The notes beneath the pieces are model-generated. The model was not told where the DNA came from, searched no databases, and worked only from the letters and a program-made list of their open reading frames with translations. The position numbers and the translations under genes are program-made. This document shows, one piece after another, positions 1 to 8,374 of a DNA stretch of 46,889 bases. Position 1 is the first letter of the stretch. The number at the start of each line of letters is the position of its first letter. Source of the DNA: an uncultured Collinsella sp. GTDB taxonomy: Bacteria > Actinomycetota > Coriobacteriia > Coriobacteriales > Coriobacteriaceae. Where the stretch lies: contig CAAELZ010000093.1 in the NCBI GenBank assembly GCA_900756945.1, positions 1-46,889 of the forward strand. Reading direction: 5' to 3'.

Positions 1-33
1 ACGTTTTGTTTGGGTGGGCGTCTGCCGCGTGCG

Positions 34-1077
34 TTACTCGAAATATTGAAACTTATTCGTTGAAAACGCGAATGTTACGACGAAGCCTTCGCCGGAGTCG
101 GATGCCGCGGTGACGTCGATGCCCATCTTGGAGCACAGGCGCGCCACCAGGTAGAGGCCGATGCCCGTTGCGCGCTTGGTGGTGCGGCCGTTGTCGCCGG
201 TAAAACCTTTCTCGAACACGCGCGGCAGGTCGGCCGCGCTCACGCCGCAGCCGTTGTCCGCGACGGTAAGCTCGATGCGTTCGCTCGCCAGGCCCTCGTC
301 CAGCAACGCGCCCGAAAACACGATTTTTGCGCCGTCCTCGCGCGCATATTTGATGCTGTTCTGAATAAGCTGGCCTAGAATAAACTCGAGCCACTTCTCG
401 TCGGTAAAGACCTCAAAGTCGAGGTTCTCGCACACCGGAGCCACGTGCGCCGCGATAAGCTCGCGCGCGTTGGCCTTAATCGCGCCCGTCACCAAGGTCT
501 TGAGATCCCAGCGGCGAATCAGGTAGTCGCGCTCCACGACTTCCGAGCGCGCATAGTACAGCGCCTGATCGATATAGCGCTCCACGCGGGCCAGCTCGCG
601 ACCCAGGTCATCCACGCGCGAGAGGTCACCTTCGCTGCCGTCCAGGTTTTCCAAAATCAGATGAGCTGCCGCCAGGGGCAGCTTGGCCTCGTGGACCCAG
701 CTCTCGATATAGTCGCGATAGTCATCGGTCTGACGTCGGCCTTCCGCAACCTCGTCGCAGGCAGCCTTGCCCACCCGGCGCAGGACCTCGTACTCGAGCT
801 CGCCCTCGGCATAGGTCGGGCATTGCACCATCTCCTGCACCCATGCGGGACTCTCGAGCTCCTCTGCCGCGCGCTCCAACTGACGCAGAAAACGGCGACG
901 GCGAGCGTACTCGATCACGATGCCGAGCATACCAAAGATAAAGGACACACCGACCGCCACGGCCATGATGGAAACGGGGGCGCCGGCGACCGTCAGCACA
1001 AAGCAGCTCAGCAGAACGCCGCACGTCCACACGGCGACGGGAAGCAGCGCATCTTTAAAAAACTTGGCAAACGACAT
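34..1077 (-). CDS. Two-component sensor histidine kinase, BceS-like
   Basis: The 347-aa protein is an inner-membrane histidine kinase. Two hydrophobic segments lie at about residues 10-31 and 35-56 with almost no extracytoplasmic loop, as in the intramembrane-sensing (BceS-type) kinases that sense through a partner ABC transporter. The phosphoacceptor is probably H129 in WVHEAKLPL. The ATPase domain has an N-box near N240 (LIQNSIKYA), DNGCGV near 274 and GIGLYL near 305. The ATG follows an AGGGG motif and sits 9 bp after the response regulator stop, so the two genes form an operon. The expected BceAB-type transporter would lie beyond the left edge. The family is clear; the signal is unknown. 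Confidence 0.9.
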   Translation of the reverse strand: MSFAKFFKDALLPVAVWTCGVLLSCFVLTVAGAPVSIMAVAVGVSFIFGMLGIVIEYARRRRFLRQLERAAEELESPAWVQEMVQCPTYAEGELEYEVLRRVGKAACDEVAEGRRQTDDYRDYIESWVHEAKLPLAAAHLILENLDGSEGDLSRVDDLGRELARVERYIDQALYYARSEVVERDYLIRRWDLKTLVTGAIKANARELIAAHVAPVCENLDFEVFTDEKWLEFILGQLIQNSIKYAREDGAKIVFSGALLDEGLASERIELTVADNGCGVSAADLPRVFEKGFTGDNGRTTKRATGIGLYLVARLCSKMGIDVTAASDSGEGFVVTFAFSTNKFQYFE

Positions 1078-1086
1078 GACCGGCCC

Positions 1087-1758
1087 CTAGACCGAATAGC
1101 CCTGGCCGCGGTGCGTCGTCAAATACCCCTTGACGCCGATCTTGTCGAGCGTGGTGCGCAGGCGGTTGATGTTGACGGTGAGCGTGTTGTCGTCCACGAA
1201 GGCATCGGAGTCCCACAGGTCCTGCATGATGGCCGAGCGCGAGACAATCTTGCCCGCGCGGCTCAGGAGCAGAGAGAGGATGCGCAGCTCGTTTTTGGTG
1301 AGCTCGGTGCTGTCGCCGGTTTGCGTGTTGGTGACCGCGGAGCGGGCGAGGTCGAGTTCCAGCCCCTTGTGGACGACCGTGCTGCGCTCGCCCGCCGCCG
1401 CGGTGCGACGCAGCAAGGCATTGATGCGCGCCACGAGCACGCGCGCGCTATAGGGCTTGGGAACAAAGTCGTCCGCGCCGAGCGTCATGGCCATGACCTC
1501 GTCGATCTCGGTCGTGCGCGAAGTGAGGACGATGATGGGGACCTCGGATTCGCGACGGACTTCGTGGCAGATGTGTTGGCCGTCCTTGACGGGAAGCGTG
1601 AGGTCGAGCAGCACCAGGTCGGGCGCGGCCGCGAGAATATCGCGCGAGACATGCTCGAACGATTCGCAGGCCTCGATTTCAAACCCGGCGCGAGCAAGGA
1701 TGTCGACAAGCTCACGACGAATGGGCTCGTCGTCCTCAACGACATAAATCAGCGCCAT
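1087..1758 (-). CDS. OmpR-family response regulator
   Basis: The 223-aa cytoplasmic regulator pairs with the downstream kinase. The receiver domain (about 1-115) has the acidic pair D9/D10, phosphoacceptor D52 in LLDLTLP, T79/S80 and K101 in the KPY motif. The C-terminal winged-helix DNA-binding domain (about 125-223) ends in a typical TTHRGQGYSV stretch. It is the first gene of the pair, so it is translated before the kinase. Targets cannot be read from the sequence; in BceRS-type systems they are usually antimicrobial-peptide transporters. That assignment is inference from the kinase architecture. Confidence 0.92.
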   Translation of the reverse strand: MALIYVVEDDEPIRRELVDILARAGFEIEACESFEHVSRDILAAAPDLVLLDLTLPVKDGQHICHEVRRESEVPIIVLTSRTTEIDEVMAMTLGADDFVPKPYSARVLVARINALLRRTAAAGERSTVVHKGLELDLARSAVTNTQTGDSTELTKNELRILSLLLSRAGKIVSRSAIMQDLWDSDAFVDDNTLTVNINRLRTTLDKIGVKGYLTTHRGQGYSV

Positions 1759-1801
1759 GTGTCCTCCCGTTTCTCGTAACTTGCACTTTCCACACCATTA
1801 T

Positions 1802-1835
1802 GCCCACGGCGTCGCAGCGATGCGACCCCGTGGGC
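1802..1835. repeat. Perfect inverted repeat in the leader of the response regulator
   Basis: An 8-bp outer stem (GCCCACGG/CCGTGGGC) and a 6-bp inner stem (GTCGCA/TGCGAC) enclose a GCGA loop, with one C/C mismatch between them. It lies 44 bp upstream of the response regulator start. No T-run follows on either strand, so it is more likely a leader structure or protein site than an intrinsic terminator. Confidence 0.5.
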
Positions 1836-1877
1836 ATCTAATGTGACAATAGTGTTCGGTAGCCTTGAGAGAGAGTA

Positions 1878-1907
1878 GGGGCCCTCGGTCCTAAACCGAT
1901 CGGCCCC
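1878..1907 (-). terminator. Hairpin downstream of the aminotransferase gene
   Basis: GGGGCC pairs with GGCCCC and CGGT with ACCG around a short loop. On the minus strand the stem is followed by a pyrimidine-rich TACTCTCTCTC stretch. It lies 20 bp after the aminotransferase stop and probably ends that transcript before the two-component genes. Confidence 0.55.
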
Positions 1908-1927
1908 ATCACTTCGGCCTCGAGCCT

Positions 1928-3058
1928 CTACTCGAGCGTACGCATGTACGCCGAAATGGCATCCAGGCCCTTCTGCAGGTCATCGGTGTTGTCGGAGTAT
2001 GCATAGCCGATGCGCATGCTCTTGGGTTCCTCGAAGCAATCGCCCGGGGTGACGAGCGCGCCGGACTTCTTAATCATGTCGATGCAGAACGTCCTGGAGT
2101 CGATGTCGTAGTCGTAATACACGAGCGCGGTGGTACCCGCTTCGGGCTTGACGAACGACAGGTGCGGCTCGCTCTCGACCCACTTCTCCAGAACAGCAAG
2201 GTTCTGACGGACGATGCGACGGCTGCGCTCAAGGATCACGGAAGCGTTGCCCAGAATCAGCTCCGCCACCGACTCGCTGAATATGCCGGCGGAAATCAGG
2301 TTGTAGTCGCGATGCGAAAGCAGCGCGCGACGGAGCTCCGGGCTCTTGGTGACCGCCCAGCCCAGACGCAGGCCGGCGAACGACCAGACCTTGGACATGG
2401 ATGCGGTGACGATGGCCTTGTCGTATAGGTCGATCACGGACTCGGAGTACTCATCCGTCTGAGTAAGCAGACGGTAGACCTCGTCGCAGAGCACCCACGC
2501 GTCGTGTTTGCGTGCGACCTCGACAATCGCCTTGAGCGTATCGGTGTCGAGCAGGGCGCCCGTGGGGTTGTCCGGATTATTGATGCAGATGAGCTTGGTA
2601 TCGTCGGTCACCAAGGCATCGAGTGCATCGACGTCGACGTGGTAACCGTTCTTGCGATCGAGCTGAAGGATATCGACCTTCGCACCGCACATCTCGGGAA
2701 TCGAATAAAGCTGCTGGTAAGTGGGCTTGACGGAGACTACATGATCGCCCGGTTCGACGAGCGTGGAAATAACCAGGGAGTTGGCGCCGGTCGCGCCGTG
2801 CGTGGGCACGATATGCCCGGGCTCGACCGTCTTATAGAGACGCACGACCCCCTCGAGGAAGCCGGGCTGTCCCTCGATGTCTCCGTAGATGAATCGGCGC
2901 GAGCACAGGCTATCGAGCCACGCCTTCTTGTCGGTGTTCGTAAGCTCGAACAGCTGGTCGAGCGTGAGGGAGTAGACGCACGTCTCCGCAACGTTGTGGG
3001 TGCACTTGGTCTCCCACTCGTTCATCCACTGCTCGACGGCGAAATCCTTGATCTGCAT
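1928..3058 (-). CDS. PLP-dependent class I/II aminotransferase
   Basis: The 376-aa enzyme belongs to fold-type I aminotransferases. Visible motifs are NNPDNPTG at about 160-167, the PLP-ring aspartate D192 in CDEVY, the Schiff-base lysine K223 in SMSKVWSFAGLRLGW, and a substrate-carboxylate arginine in the C-terminal MRIGYAY stretch. Length fits the family. It lies 24 bp downstream of an ornithine-cyclodeaminase-family gene and is presumably co-transcribed with it. A PucR-type regulator is divergent. Together these suggest catabolism or interconversion of an amino acid or cyclic imino acid. The substrate is not readable from sequence. Confidence 0.88.
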   Translation of the reverse strand: MQIKDFAVEQWMNEWETKCTHNVAETCVYSLTLDQLFELTNTDKKAWLDSLCSRRFIYGDIEGQPGFLEGVVRLYKTVEPGHIVPTHGATGANSLVISTLVEPGDHVVSVKPTYQQLYSIPEMCGAKVDILQLDRKNGYHVDVDALDALVTDDTKLICINNPDNPTGALLDTDTLKAIVEVARKHDAWVLCDEVYRLLTQTDEYSESVIDLYDKAIVTASMSKVWSFAGLRLGWAVTKSPELRRALLSHRDYNLISAGIFSESVAELILGNASVILERSRRIVRQNLAVLEKWVESEPHLSFVKPEAGTTALVYYDYDIDSRTFCIDMIKKSGALVTPGDCFEEPKSMRIGYAYSDNTDDLQKGLDAISAYMRTLE

Positions 3059-3082
3059 TGTCGTTTCCTTTCCTTGACTTTC

Positions 3083-4117
3083 TTACAGTTCCACCACGGT
3101 GCCCAGCCCCGCCTCGACGGCGCGGTCGTAGGCAATTTTCGATGCCGAAAGGTCTTGAACGGCGATGCCCGACGTATCGAACACCGTCACCTGCTCGTCA
3201 TTCGAACGCCCCGTAGCCGTGCCGGCGATGACTTCGCCGAGCTCCGCTTTGATGTCCTCGGGTGTGATGGCACCCTCGGCAACCGGAATCTCCAGCTCGC
3301 CGGACGCGACCGATTGCTCGCGGTCGTCGACGTAAACAGCGGCACGGGCGACAAGCGCCGAGGCGAGCTCCTGCTTGCCGGGCATGTCGGCACCGACGCA
3401 GGAGATATGCGCACCGGGGCGCACCCATGCATCGGGGATGATGGGCTTGGTCGCAGGCGTGATCGTCACGATGATGTCGGCCTCTGCCGCGGCGCCTTGG
3501 CCGTCGGCCGTCGCCTCGATGGAATAGGTGGATGCCTCGCGAGCATGCTCGCAAGCGCCCAAGATATGGGCGAGCTCGTCTCGCATGCGCTCGACGCGAG
3601 CCTCGGGCGCGGCATCGGAAACCGGCTCCCACACCTTGACCTCGCTCACTTTGGGACAGGCGGCGAGCACGCCCGCCACCATATAGGTGCTCATGTGGCC
3701 GGCACCCGCAACAAGCAGTTTGGACGCATCCGCCCGAGCCAGCCACTTGGCGCCGAGCGCAGCGGCAGCACCGGTGCGAAGTCCAGTGACGGCGGAGGCA
3801 TTGAGCAGCGCCAACGGCTCGCCCGTCGCGTTGTCGCACAGCAGCGTAGTGCCAAAGATCTCGGGGAGCCCCTTTTTGGGATTCTGAGAGAACCAAGCAG
3901 TGAGCTTCAGGCCGAAGAGGCCGCTTCCCGCCAACTCGCCCGAGCGGATATCCATATCGGCCACGCCGGGTTCGAACTGCTCATATACCATCGGCCACGC
4001 AACACCCTTGCCCGTTGCCTTCTGGCGATATGCCTCCTCCACGGCAGCGATTGCATCCTCGATCGTCAGCACCTTGGAAACTTCCTCGGCCGAAAGCACC
4101 ACCATCTGCCCCATCAT
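3083..4117 (-). CDS. Ornithine cyclodeaminase / mu-crystallin family dehydrogenase
   Basis: The 344-aa protein is a NAD(P)-binding member of the ornithine cyclodeaminase / mu-crystallin family, which also includes alanine dehydrogenase, pyrroline-2-carboxylate and related imine reductases. It shows the conserved TGLRTGAAAALGAKWLAR segment around residue 110 and a Rossmann dinucleotide motif in VAGAGHMSTYM. AAAGGAG precedes two tandem ATGs (4117 and 4114), so either may be the start. It is the promoter-proximal gene of a pair with the aminotransferase. The precise reaction (ornithine to proline, or reduction of a cyclic imine) is not decidable here. Confidence 0.85.
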   Translation of the reverse strand: MMGQMVVLSAEEVSKVLTIEDAIAAVEEAYRQKATGKGVAWPMVYEQFEPGVADMDIRSGELAGSGLFGLKLTAWFSQNPKKGLPEIFGTTLLCDNATGEPLALLNASAVTGLRTGAAAALGAKWLARADASKLLVAGAGHMSTYMVAGVLAACPKVSEVKVWEPVSDAAPEARVERMRDELAHILGACEHAREASTYSIEATADGQGAAAEADIIVTITPATKPIIPDAWVRPGAHISCVGADMPGKQELASALVARAAVYVDDREQSVASGELEIPVAEGAITPEDIKAELGEVIAGTATGRSNDEQVTVFDTSGIAVQDLSASKIAYDRAVEAGLGTVVEL

Positions 4118-4149
4118 CGCTCCTTTCAGCGAAAGCTTTACGTTGCTTC

Positions 4150-4178
4150 ACTGTACGGTTTAGTAACGATGCCGCCAA
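4150..4178 (-). promoter_or_regulatory. Promoter of the cyclodeaminase-aminotransferase operon
   Basis: On the minus strand TTGGCG (-35) is separated by 17 bp from TACAGT (-10). This gives a transcript start about 25 bp before the gene at 4117. The region is shared with the divergent PucR-type regulator gene, a common autoregulatory layout. Confidence 0.6.
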
Positions 4179-4331
4179 GGATCATTTCTTGTTGGAATCT
4201 ACAACGATTTTTGATCTGATTTTTCCATCTATCAGCAGGTATTTGAACTATTTATCGCATCAAAGGCATACGGATGTGCGATTATCCTATTAATACCTGT
4301 ACTTATTGTAGTGATTTACAAGGTGATGTTG

Positions 4332-5513
4332 ATGCTATACACCATCTCGGACTTCTCACGGGAATATGAGGGGTCGGTCCGTCTAATCGCCGGCAGCGAT
4401 GGCGTCTCGCGTGCCGTCTCTGGCGTCGGGATCCTCGATTATGAACTCATGCCCGGCCTCAAGAGCAAGTACCAGCGCGTCAACTTCAGCTCAGACGAGA
4501 TCGTCCTCAGCACCTTCCTCTATGCGAAGGACGACCCGTACCTCATCACTGAAGCCGTGAAATACCTCGTCGCCAAGGGGACGAGCGGTCTCCTCATCAA
4601 AAACGTCCTGCACATCCCGATTCCCGACCAAGCCATCCGCTACGCCAACGCGCGGCACTACCCGGTCTTTCTCACGACCGACGACTCACTGTTCTTTGAT
4701 AGCGTCATCTATGAGGTCAAACGGCATATCGAGCAGCTCGCGTCCATCGACTTCGCACAGCGCGAGATCGATGCCCTGAGGACAGATGTATCGTCCGAGT
4801 CCATCTGCCGACGCATCCGAAGCCTCAACCCGTCATTTCTGGACGAAGCGGTCGCCCTGTTCGTATCGTTTGCAGAACCCCTCGACCCGCGTACGTTTTT
4901 GCAACTCGAACGCCTCTGTGCAAAATCGACTCTCGCCGGATGCCACAACATGTTGGCACCCTATGACGGAGGTTTGTTATTCGTAGCGACAAGCGACTCG
5001 GAGCAGACGCTCGATGTGGAGCGAATCGTGCAGGCGCTCACGGAGCTCATCGAGGCTAGCGGTATCGATGGCGGAGCGGAAGGGCTCGGCATCAGCGATA
5101 TTCTGTTTGGAGACGAGGCGGTGGCGCAGGCGATCTCGCAGGCGATTTACGCACAGCGTCTATCTTGTCAACGAGCCGAGGGTCCCGTCCGCTATACGCA
5201 GCTCGGCATCCTGAGAACCGTGATGCCTTTTGCGGAAACCCCGGAGATGCGATCGTTCTCGGAGGCGATTCTCTCGCCGATACGCGAGCACGACAGTGAG
5301 CATGGCAGCGAGCTGGAATCCACGCTCGCCGCATTCATCGAGAACGACCGACGTATCGAGCGAACCGCCAAGCAGACTGGCCAGCACCCGAACACGATTC
5401 GATATCGCCTCGATAAGGTGACAGCCCTCACCGGACTGAGCTACAAATGCGCCCCGGAGATGGAGCAGCTGTCGCTCGCCTACGCCATCGAACGCGCTCG
5501 CTCGCTTCAGTAA
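4332..5513 (+). CDS. PucR-family transcriptional regulator
   Basis: The protein has an N-terminal PucR-like ligand domain (about 1-120) and a C-terminal helix-turn-helix of the PucR/CdaR type (FIENDRRIERTAKQTGQHPN and following), the usual architecture of regulators of purine or amino-acid catabolism. I chose ATG 4332 (393 aa) because AAGGTGA at 4320-4326 lies 5 nt upstream; GTG 4311 and ATG 4326 are weaker alternatives. It is divergent from the aminotransferase/cyclodeaminase pair and probably controls it. The effector is unknown. Confidence 0.85.
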   Translation: MLYTISDFSREYEGSVRLIAGSDGVSRAVSGVGILDYELMPGLKSKYQRVNFSSDEIVLSTFLYAKDDPYLITEAVKYLVAKGTSGLLIKNVLHIPIPDQAIRYANARHYPVFLTTDDSLFFDSVIYEVKRHIEQLASIDFAQREIDALRTDVSSESICRRIRSLNPSFLDEAVALFVSFAEPLDPRTFLQLERLCAKSTLAGCHNMLAPYDGGLLFVATSDSEQTLDVERIVQALTELIEASGIDGGAEGLGISDILFGDEAVAQAISQAIYAQRLSCQRAEGPVRYTQLGILRTVMPFAETPEMRSFSEAILSPIREHDSEHGSELESTLAAFIENDRRIERTAKQTGQHPNTIRYRLDKVTALTGLSYKCAPEMEQLSLAYAIERARSLQ

Positions 5514-5531
5514 GCCCACCCCACCTTGAGG

Positions 5532-6242
5532 TTAGGAACGGCGGGCACGGAGCTTTTCGTAGCCGTCGGCGAAGAAGGCGACCGTGGCGGCGTCGGCCTC
5601 GGCGGCGTCCGTCTCGGTTGCGGGGACCACGCCGTGCTCGTCGCTCACCAGGAACAGCGCGCCCTTGAGCTGAGCGGGGATGTCTACGCGCGTGACCGGG
5701 ATGCCCTTGGTCTGGGCCAGCTGTTCGATGAGCGTCGCCGTGCCGCACAGGCGCTCGTCCGCCGGCGCCACAAAGGCCAGCTCGCCGTCGTTGACGGCAG
5801 CAAGCAGCTCGGGCGCCACGCCGGTTTCGTCGGCCTCGGAACGGGCCTCGGCAGAGCGGGCACGCAGCGCCTTGGCTGACGTATCGGCGAGCGGCTCGTA
5901 CTCCCCCACTGTCATGGCGGCGTTGCCGTTGATGTCGATCACCAGCATGAGTACGCCGTCGTGCGCGGTATAGTCGCCCTCGGCTAGCGACCACTCAACG
6001 TGCTGCTTGGCCCAGCTGAGCATGTTATGGGTAAGTGGCTCGCCCTGCACCAGACGCTCGGACAGCGCGCGGATGTGGCGGTTGAGCATGGGCACCTTTT
6101 TGTTGGACATGCGCCAACGGCAGACAAGCGCGGGCTTGTCGAGCGTAAACTTCTCGACCGCCTCCTGATTGGCGCAAAAGTCCTCGTACGCACGCTGATC
6201 CTCGGCATTGCCAAACAGCTCGACATCATCAATCTGGGGCAT
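5532..6242 (-). CDS. Unknown protein, 236 aa
   Basis: I do not recognise the family. The predicted protein is soluble and acidic, without signal peptide or membrane segment. The N-terminal half (about 1-110) is rich in aromatic residues and looks globular (LVCRWRMSNKKVPMLNRHIR). An alanine/glutamate-rich stretch follows, then a second alpha/beta-looking half. Start 6242 is preferred because GAAAGG lies 7 nt upstream and a TATAAG box at 6276-6281 would start the transcript too close to the alternative ATG at 6266. It is convergent with the PucR-type gene and downstream of the purH terminator, so it is probably monocistronic. Confidence 0.7.
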   Translation of the reverse strand: MPQIDDVELFGNAEDQRAYEDFCANQEAVEKFTLDKPALVCRWRMSNKKVPMLNRHIRALSERLVQGEPLTHNMLSWAKQHVEWSLAEGDYTAHDGVLMLVIDINGNAAMTVGEYEPLADTSAKALRARSAEARSEADETGVAPELLAAVNDGELAFVAPADERLCGTATLIEQLAQTKGIPVTRVDIPAQLKGALFLVSDEHGVVPATETDAAEADAATVAFFADGYEKLRARRS

Positions 6243-6275
6243 GGTTGTACCTTTCGTGTTAGTCATTCCGTCCTC

Positions 6276-6281
6276 TTATAC
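6276..6281 (-). promoter_or_regulatory. -10 box of the unknown 236-aa gene
   Basis: Minus-strand TATAAG lies directly after the T-tract of the purH terminator. The corresponding -35 region falls inside the terminator (GTTTGG, 16-bp spacer). This is an inferred promoter with a weak -35. Confidence 0.4.
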
Positions 6282-6283
6282 CA

Positions 6284-6318
6284 AAAAGACGGCCCTCCAA
6301 ACGGAGCAGCCGTCTTTT
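6284..6318 (-). terminator. Rho-independent terminator of purH
   Basis: A 10-bp stem AAAAGACGGC/GCCGTCTTTT with an inner CTCC/GGAG stem. On the minus strand it ends in a T-run, and the A/T symmetry makes it potentially bidirectional. It lies about 170 bp after the purH stop. Confidence 0.85.
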
Positions 6319-6359
6319 GCAGAGATTATTTTGACGATATGGTCAGGCGACCGAACAGT

Positions 6360-6387
6360 TTAATGGGATAGAGAAACATCCCATTAA
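6360..6387. repeat. 10-bp hairpin between the purH repeat element and its terminator
   Basis: TTAATGGGAT pairs perfectly with ATCCCATTAA around an 8-nt loop. No clean T-run follows. It sits 3 nt from the large palindromic element and may be a separate small repeat or part of the purH 3' UTR. Confidence 0.5.
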
Positions 6388-6390
6388 GGG

Positions 6391-6485
6391 TTTTCCAAGT
6401 GCCCGAGATTGCCCCGAAAGAGGAGCGCCGCGTACTAAATGTACGCAAGCGACGGTTTGAGGGGCAAGGTCGGGTGCTTGGGAAA
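6391..6485. repeat. Covarying palindromic element, copy 1 (3' of purH)
   Basis: The 25-nt arms 6391-6415 and 6461-6485 pair at 23 of 25 positions, with a 2-nt internal mismatch at arm positions 17-18. The 45-nt centre contains GCGTAC/GTACGC and conserved GAAAGAGGAGCG and AGCGACGGTTTGA strands. The element ends 4 nt before the purH stop codon. A second copy at 35548-35641 has the same geometry with five compensatory base-pair changes. No U-tract is present, so it is not a simple terminator. Confidence 0.85.
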
Positions 6486-6489
6486 GCCT

Positions 6490-8097
6490 CTAGTGCCTAA
6501 AATGCCTGGCTCCGGTGAAGACCATCGCAATACCATGCTCGTTGCAGGCCTGGATGCTCTCGTCGTCGCGCTTGGAGCCGCCGGGCTGGATGATGCAGGT
6601 CACGCCATGCTCGGCAAGCACGTCGACGTTGTCGCGGAATGGGAAGAACGCGTCGCTTGCGCAGGCAAAGCCGCCCTTTTCCACGCCCTCGCGTTCGCAG
6701 AAGTCCTCGGCGCGCTCGCAGGCAAGCAGTGCAGAGTCAACGCGGTTAGGCTGACCCGGGCCCATGCCAATGCCGGCCTTACCCTTGGAGACCAAGATGG
6801 CGTTGGACTTAACGCCCTTGCAGACCTTCCAGGCAAACTCGAGCTCGGCCATCTCGGCGTCGGTGGGCTTGCGGTCGGTGGGGAACGTAAAGGTCGCGGG
6901 ATCCTCGGTCACGTGGTCGACCTCCTGCACCAGCATGCCGCCGTCGATGGAGCGCAGCTCCACTTGGGCACCGTGGTCCACGCCGCCGGTAGCCAGCACG
7001 CGCAGGTTGGGGCGCTTGGCCATGCGCTCGAGCGCCTCATCGGTGTAGCTCGGGGCGATGATGACCTCGACGAACTGCTTGTTCTGGTCGGCGAAGTGCT
7101 CAACCAGCTCAAAGGGAACCTCGCGGTTGCAGGCGATGATGCCGCCGAAGGCGCTCTTGGGATCGCAGGCGAAAGCGCGGTCGTAGGCGGCCGTGATGTC
7201 CTCGGCAACGGCGGAACCGCAGGGGTTCTGATGCTTGAGGATCACGCAGGCCGGCTCGTCGAACTCGCGGACCAGGTTCCAAGCGGCGTCGGCATCCAGA
7301 TAGTTGTTGTAGCTGAGCGGCTTGCCCTGGATCTGCTCGGAGCCCACGAGCGGGAACTGCGAGCTCGCGGTGTTCTCGCAGCCCTCGGCAAAACGATAGA
7401 CCGTGGCCTTCTGCTGTGGGTTCTCGCCATAGCGCAGGTCGTCGACCTTCTCGAGCGAAACCTCGAGCTTGGCGGAGGTGTCCGCCACGTCGCTCGCCTG
7501 GGCGGCAAGCCAACGAGAGATAGCCGTGTCGTAGGCAGCGGTGGTCTGGTAGACCTTCACCTGCAGACGACGACGGGTGGAAAGCGTGGTGCAGCCGCCG
7601 GTCTCGCGCATCTCGGCCAGGACGGCGTCGTAGTCGGCCGGATCGGAGATGACGGTAACGCTCGTGGCGTTCTTGGCGGCAGAGCGCAGCATGGAGGGGC
7701 CACCGATGTCGATGTGCTCGATGGCGTCCGCGAAGGTGACCTCGGGGTTGGCGACGGTCTTCTCGAACTCGTACAGGTTGACGACGACCAGGTCGATCAG
7801 CTTAATGCCGTGCTGAGCCGCCTCCTGCATGTGCTGCTCGGAATCGCGGCGGGCCAGCAGCGCGCCGTGGACCTTGGGGTGCAGGGTCTTAACGCGGCCG
7901 TCCATCATCTCGGGATAGCCCGTGAACTCCTCGATGGGGGTTACGGGAACGCCCGCGTCCTCGATGGCACGAGCCGTGCCGCCCGTAGAGATGATCTCGA
8001 CGCCAAAGTCGTCAACCAGCGTCCGTGCGAAATCGACGACGCCCGTCTTATCGGTAACCGAGATCAACGCGCGTGCGATCTTCACATCAGATCCCAT
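6490..8097 (-). CDS. purH: Bifunctional AICAR formyltransferase / IMP cyclohydrolase
   Basis: The 535-aa PurH catalyses the last two steps of de novo IMP synthesis: formyl transfer from 10-formyl-THF to AICAR, then ring closure. The N-terminal MGS-like cyclohydrolase domain (about 1-200) begins with ARALISVTDKTGVVDFAR and contains ISTGGTA and the DGRVKTLHPKVHGALL signature. The C-terminal transformylase domain includes LRYGENPQQKA, ILKHQNPCGSA and SDAFFPFRDNVD. The ATG follows AGGAGG with good spacing. It stands alone, not in a pur cluster. AICAR is also a by-product of the HisF/HisH reaction encoded further right. Confidence 0.97.
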   Translation of the reverse strand: MGSDVKIARALISVTDKTGVVDFARTLVDDFGVEIISTGGTARAIEDAGVPVTPIEEFTGYPEMMDGRVKTLHPKVHGALLARRDSEQHMQEAAQHGIKLIDLVVVNLYEFEKTVANPEVTFADAIEHIDIGGPSMLRSAAKNATSVTVISDPADYDAVLAEMRETGGCTTLSTRRRLQVKVYQTTAAYDTAISRWLAAQASDVADTSAKLEVSLEKVDDLRYGENPQQKATVYRFAEGCENTASSQFPLVGSEQIQGKPLSYNNYLDADAAWNLVREFDEPACVILKHQNPCGSAVAEDITAAYDRAFACDPKSAFGGIIACNREVPFELVEHFADQNKQFVEVIIAPSYTDEALERMAKRPNLRVLATGGVDHGAQVELRSIDGGMLVQEVDHVTEDPATFTFPTDRKPTDAEMAELEFAWKVCKGVKSNAILVSKGKAGIGMGPGQPNRVDSALLACERAEDFCEREGVEKGGFACASDAFFPFRDNVDVLAEHGVTCIIQPGGSKRDDESIQACNEHGIAMVFTGARHFRH

Positions 8098-8374
8098 GCA
8101 GTCCTCCTGTCTGGTACGCCGCCGTGCTCTGTGAGTCGGTGATACGTCGATCTGCAGCGCTCGCGCAGCGGCATTGAAAATACTGGTTTAATGTAGCGCA
8201 TCGAGCGCATCGATGCATCCCGCAACGGGCGCATGTGCAGAAAAAGTTTGCGAGCGGAGGGAATGGGCACGGCGCCGGGCACGGTGAGTTCATGGAACAC
8301 AGGGGCACCATAATTCGATGCCAATGGCGTGGTAGAACTGTGCTCGATATGCATCCGCAAAAGAAAGAGGCACC

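Noticed and set aside
2504..4219. Long plus-strand open frame of 571 codons, with similar long frames at 445-1779, 6439-8142, 25554-27101 and 39639-41831
   Set aside because: Each is antisense to a clear gene, has no ribosome binding site and codes for low-complexity sequence that reflects GC-rich codon structure.
8098..8374. Small frames in the purH/acetyltransferase gap
   Set aside because: They are short, overlap the promoter region and have no ribosome binding site or conserved-looking sequence.
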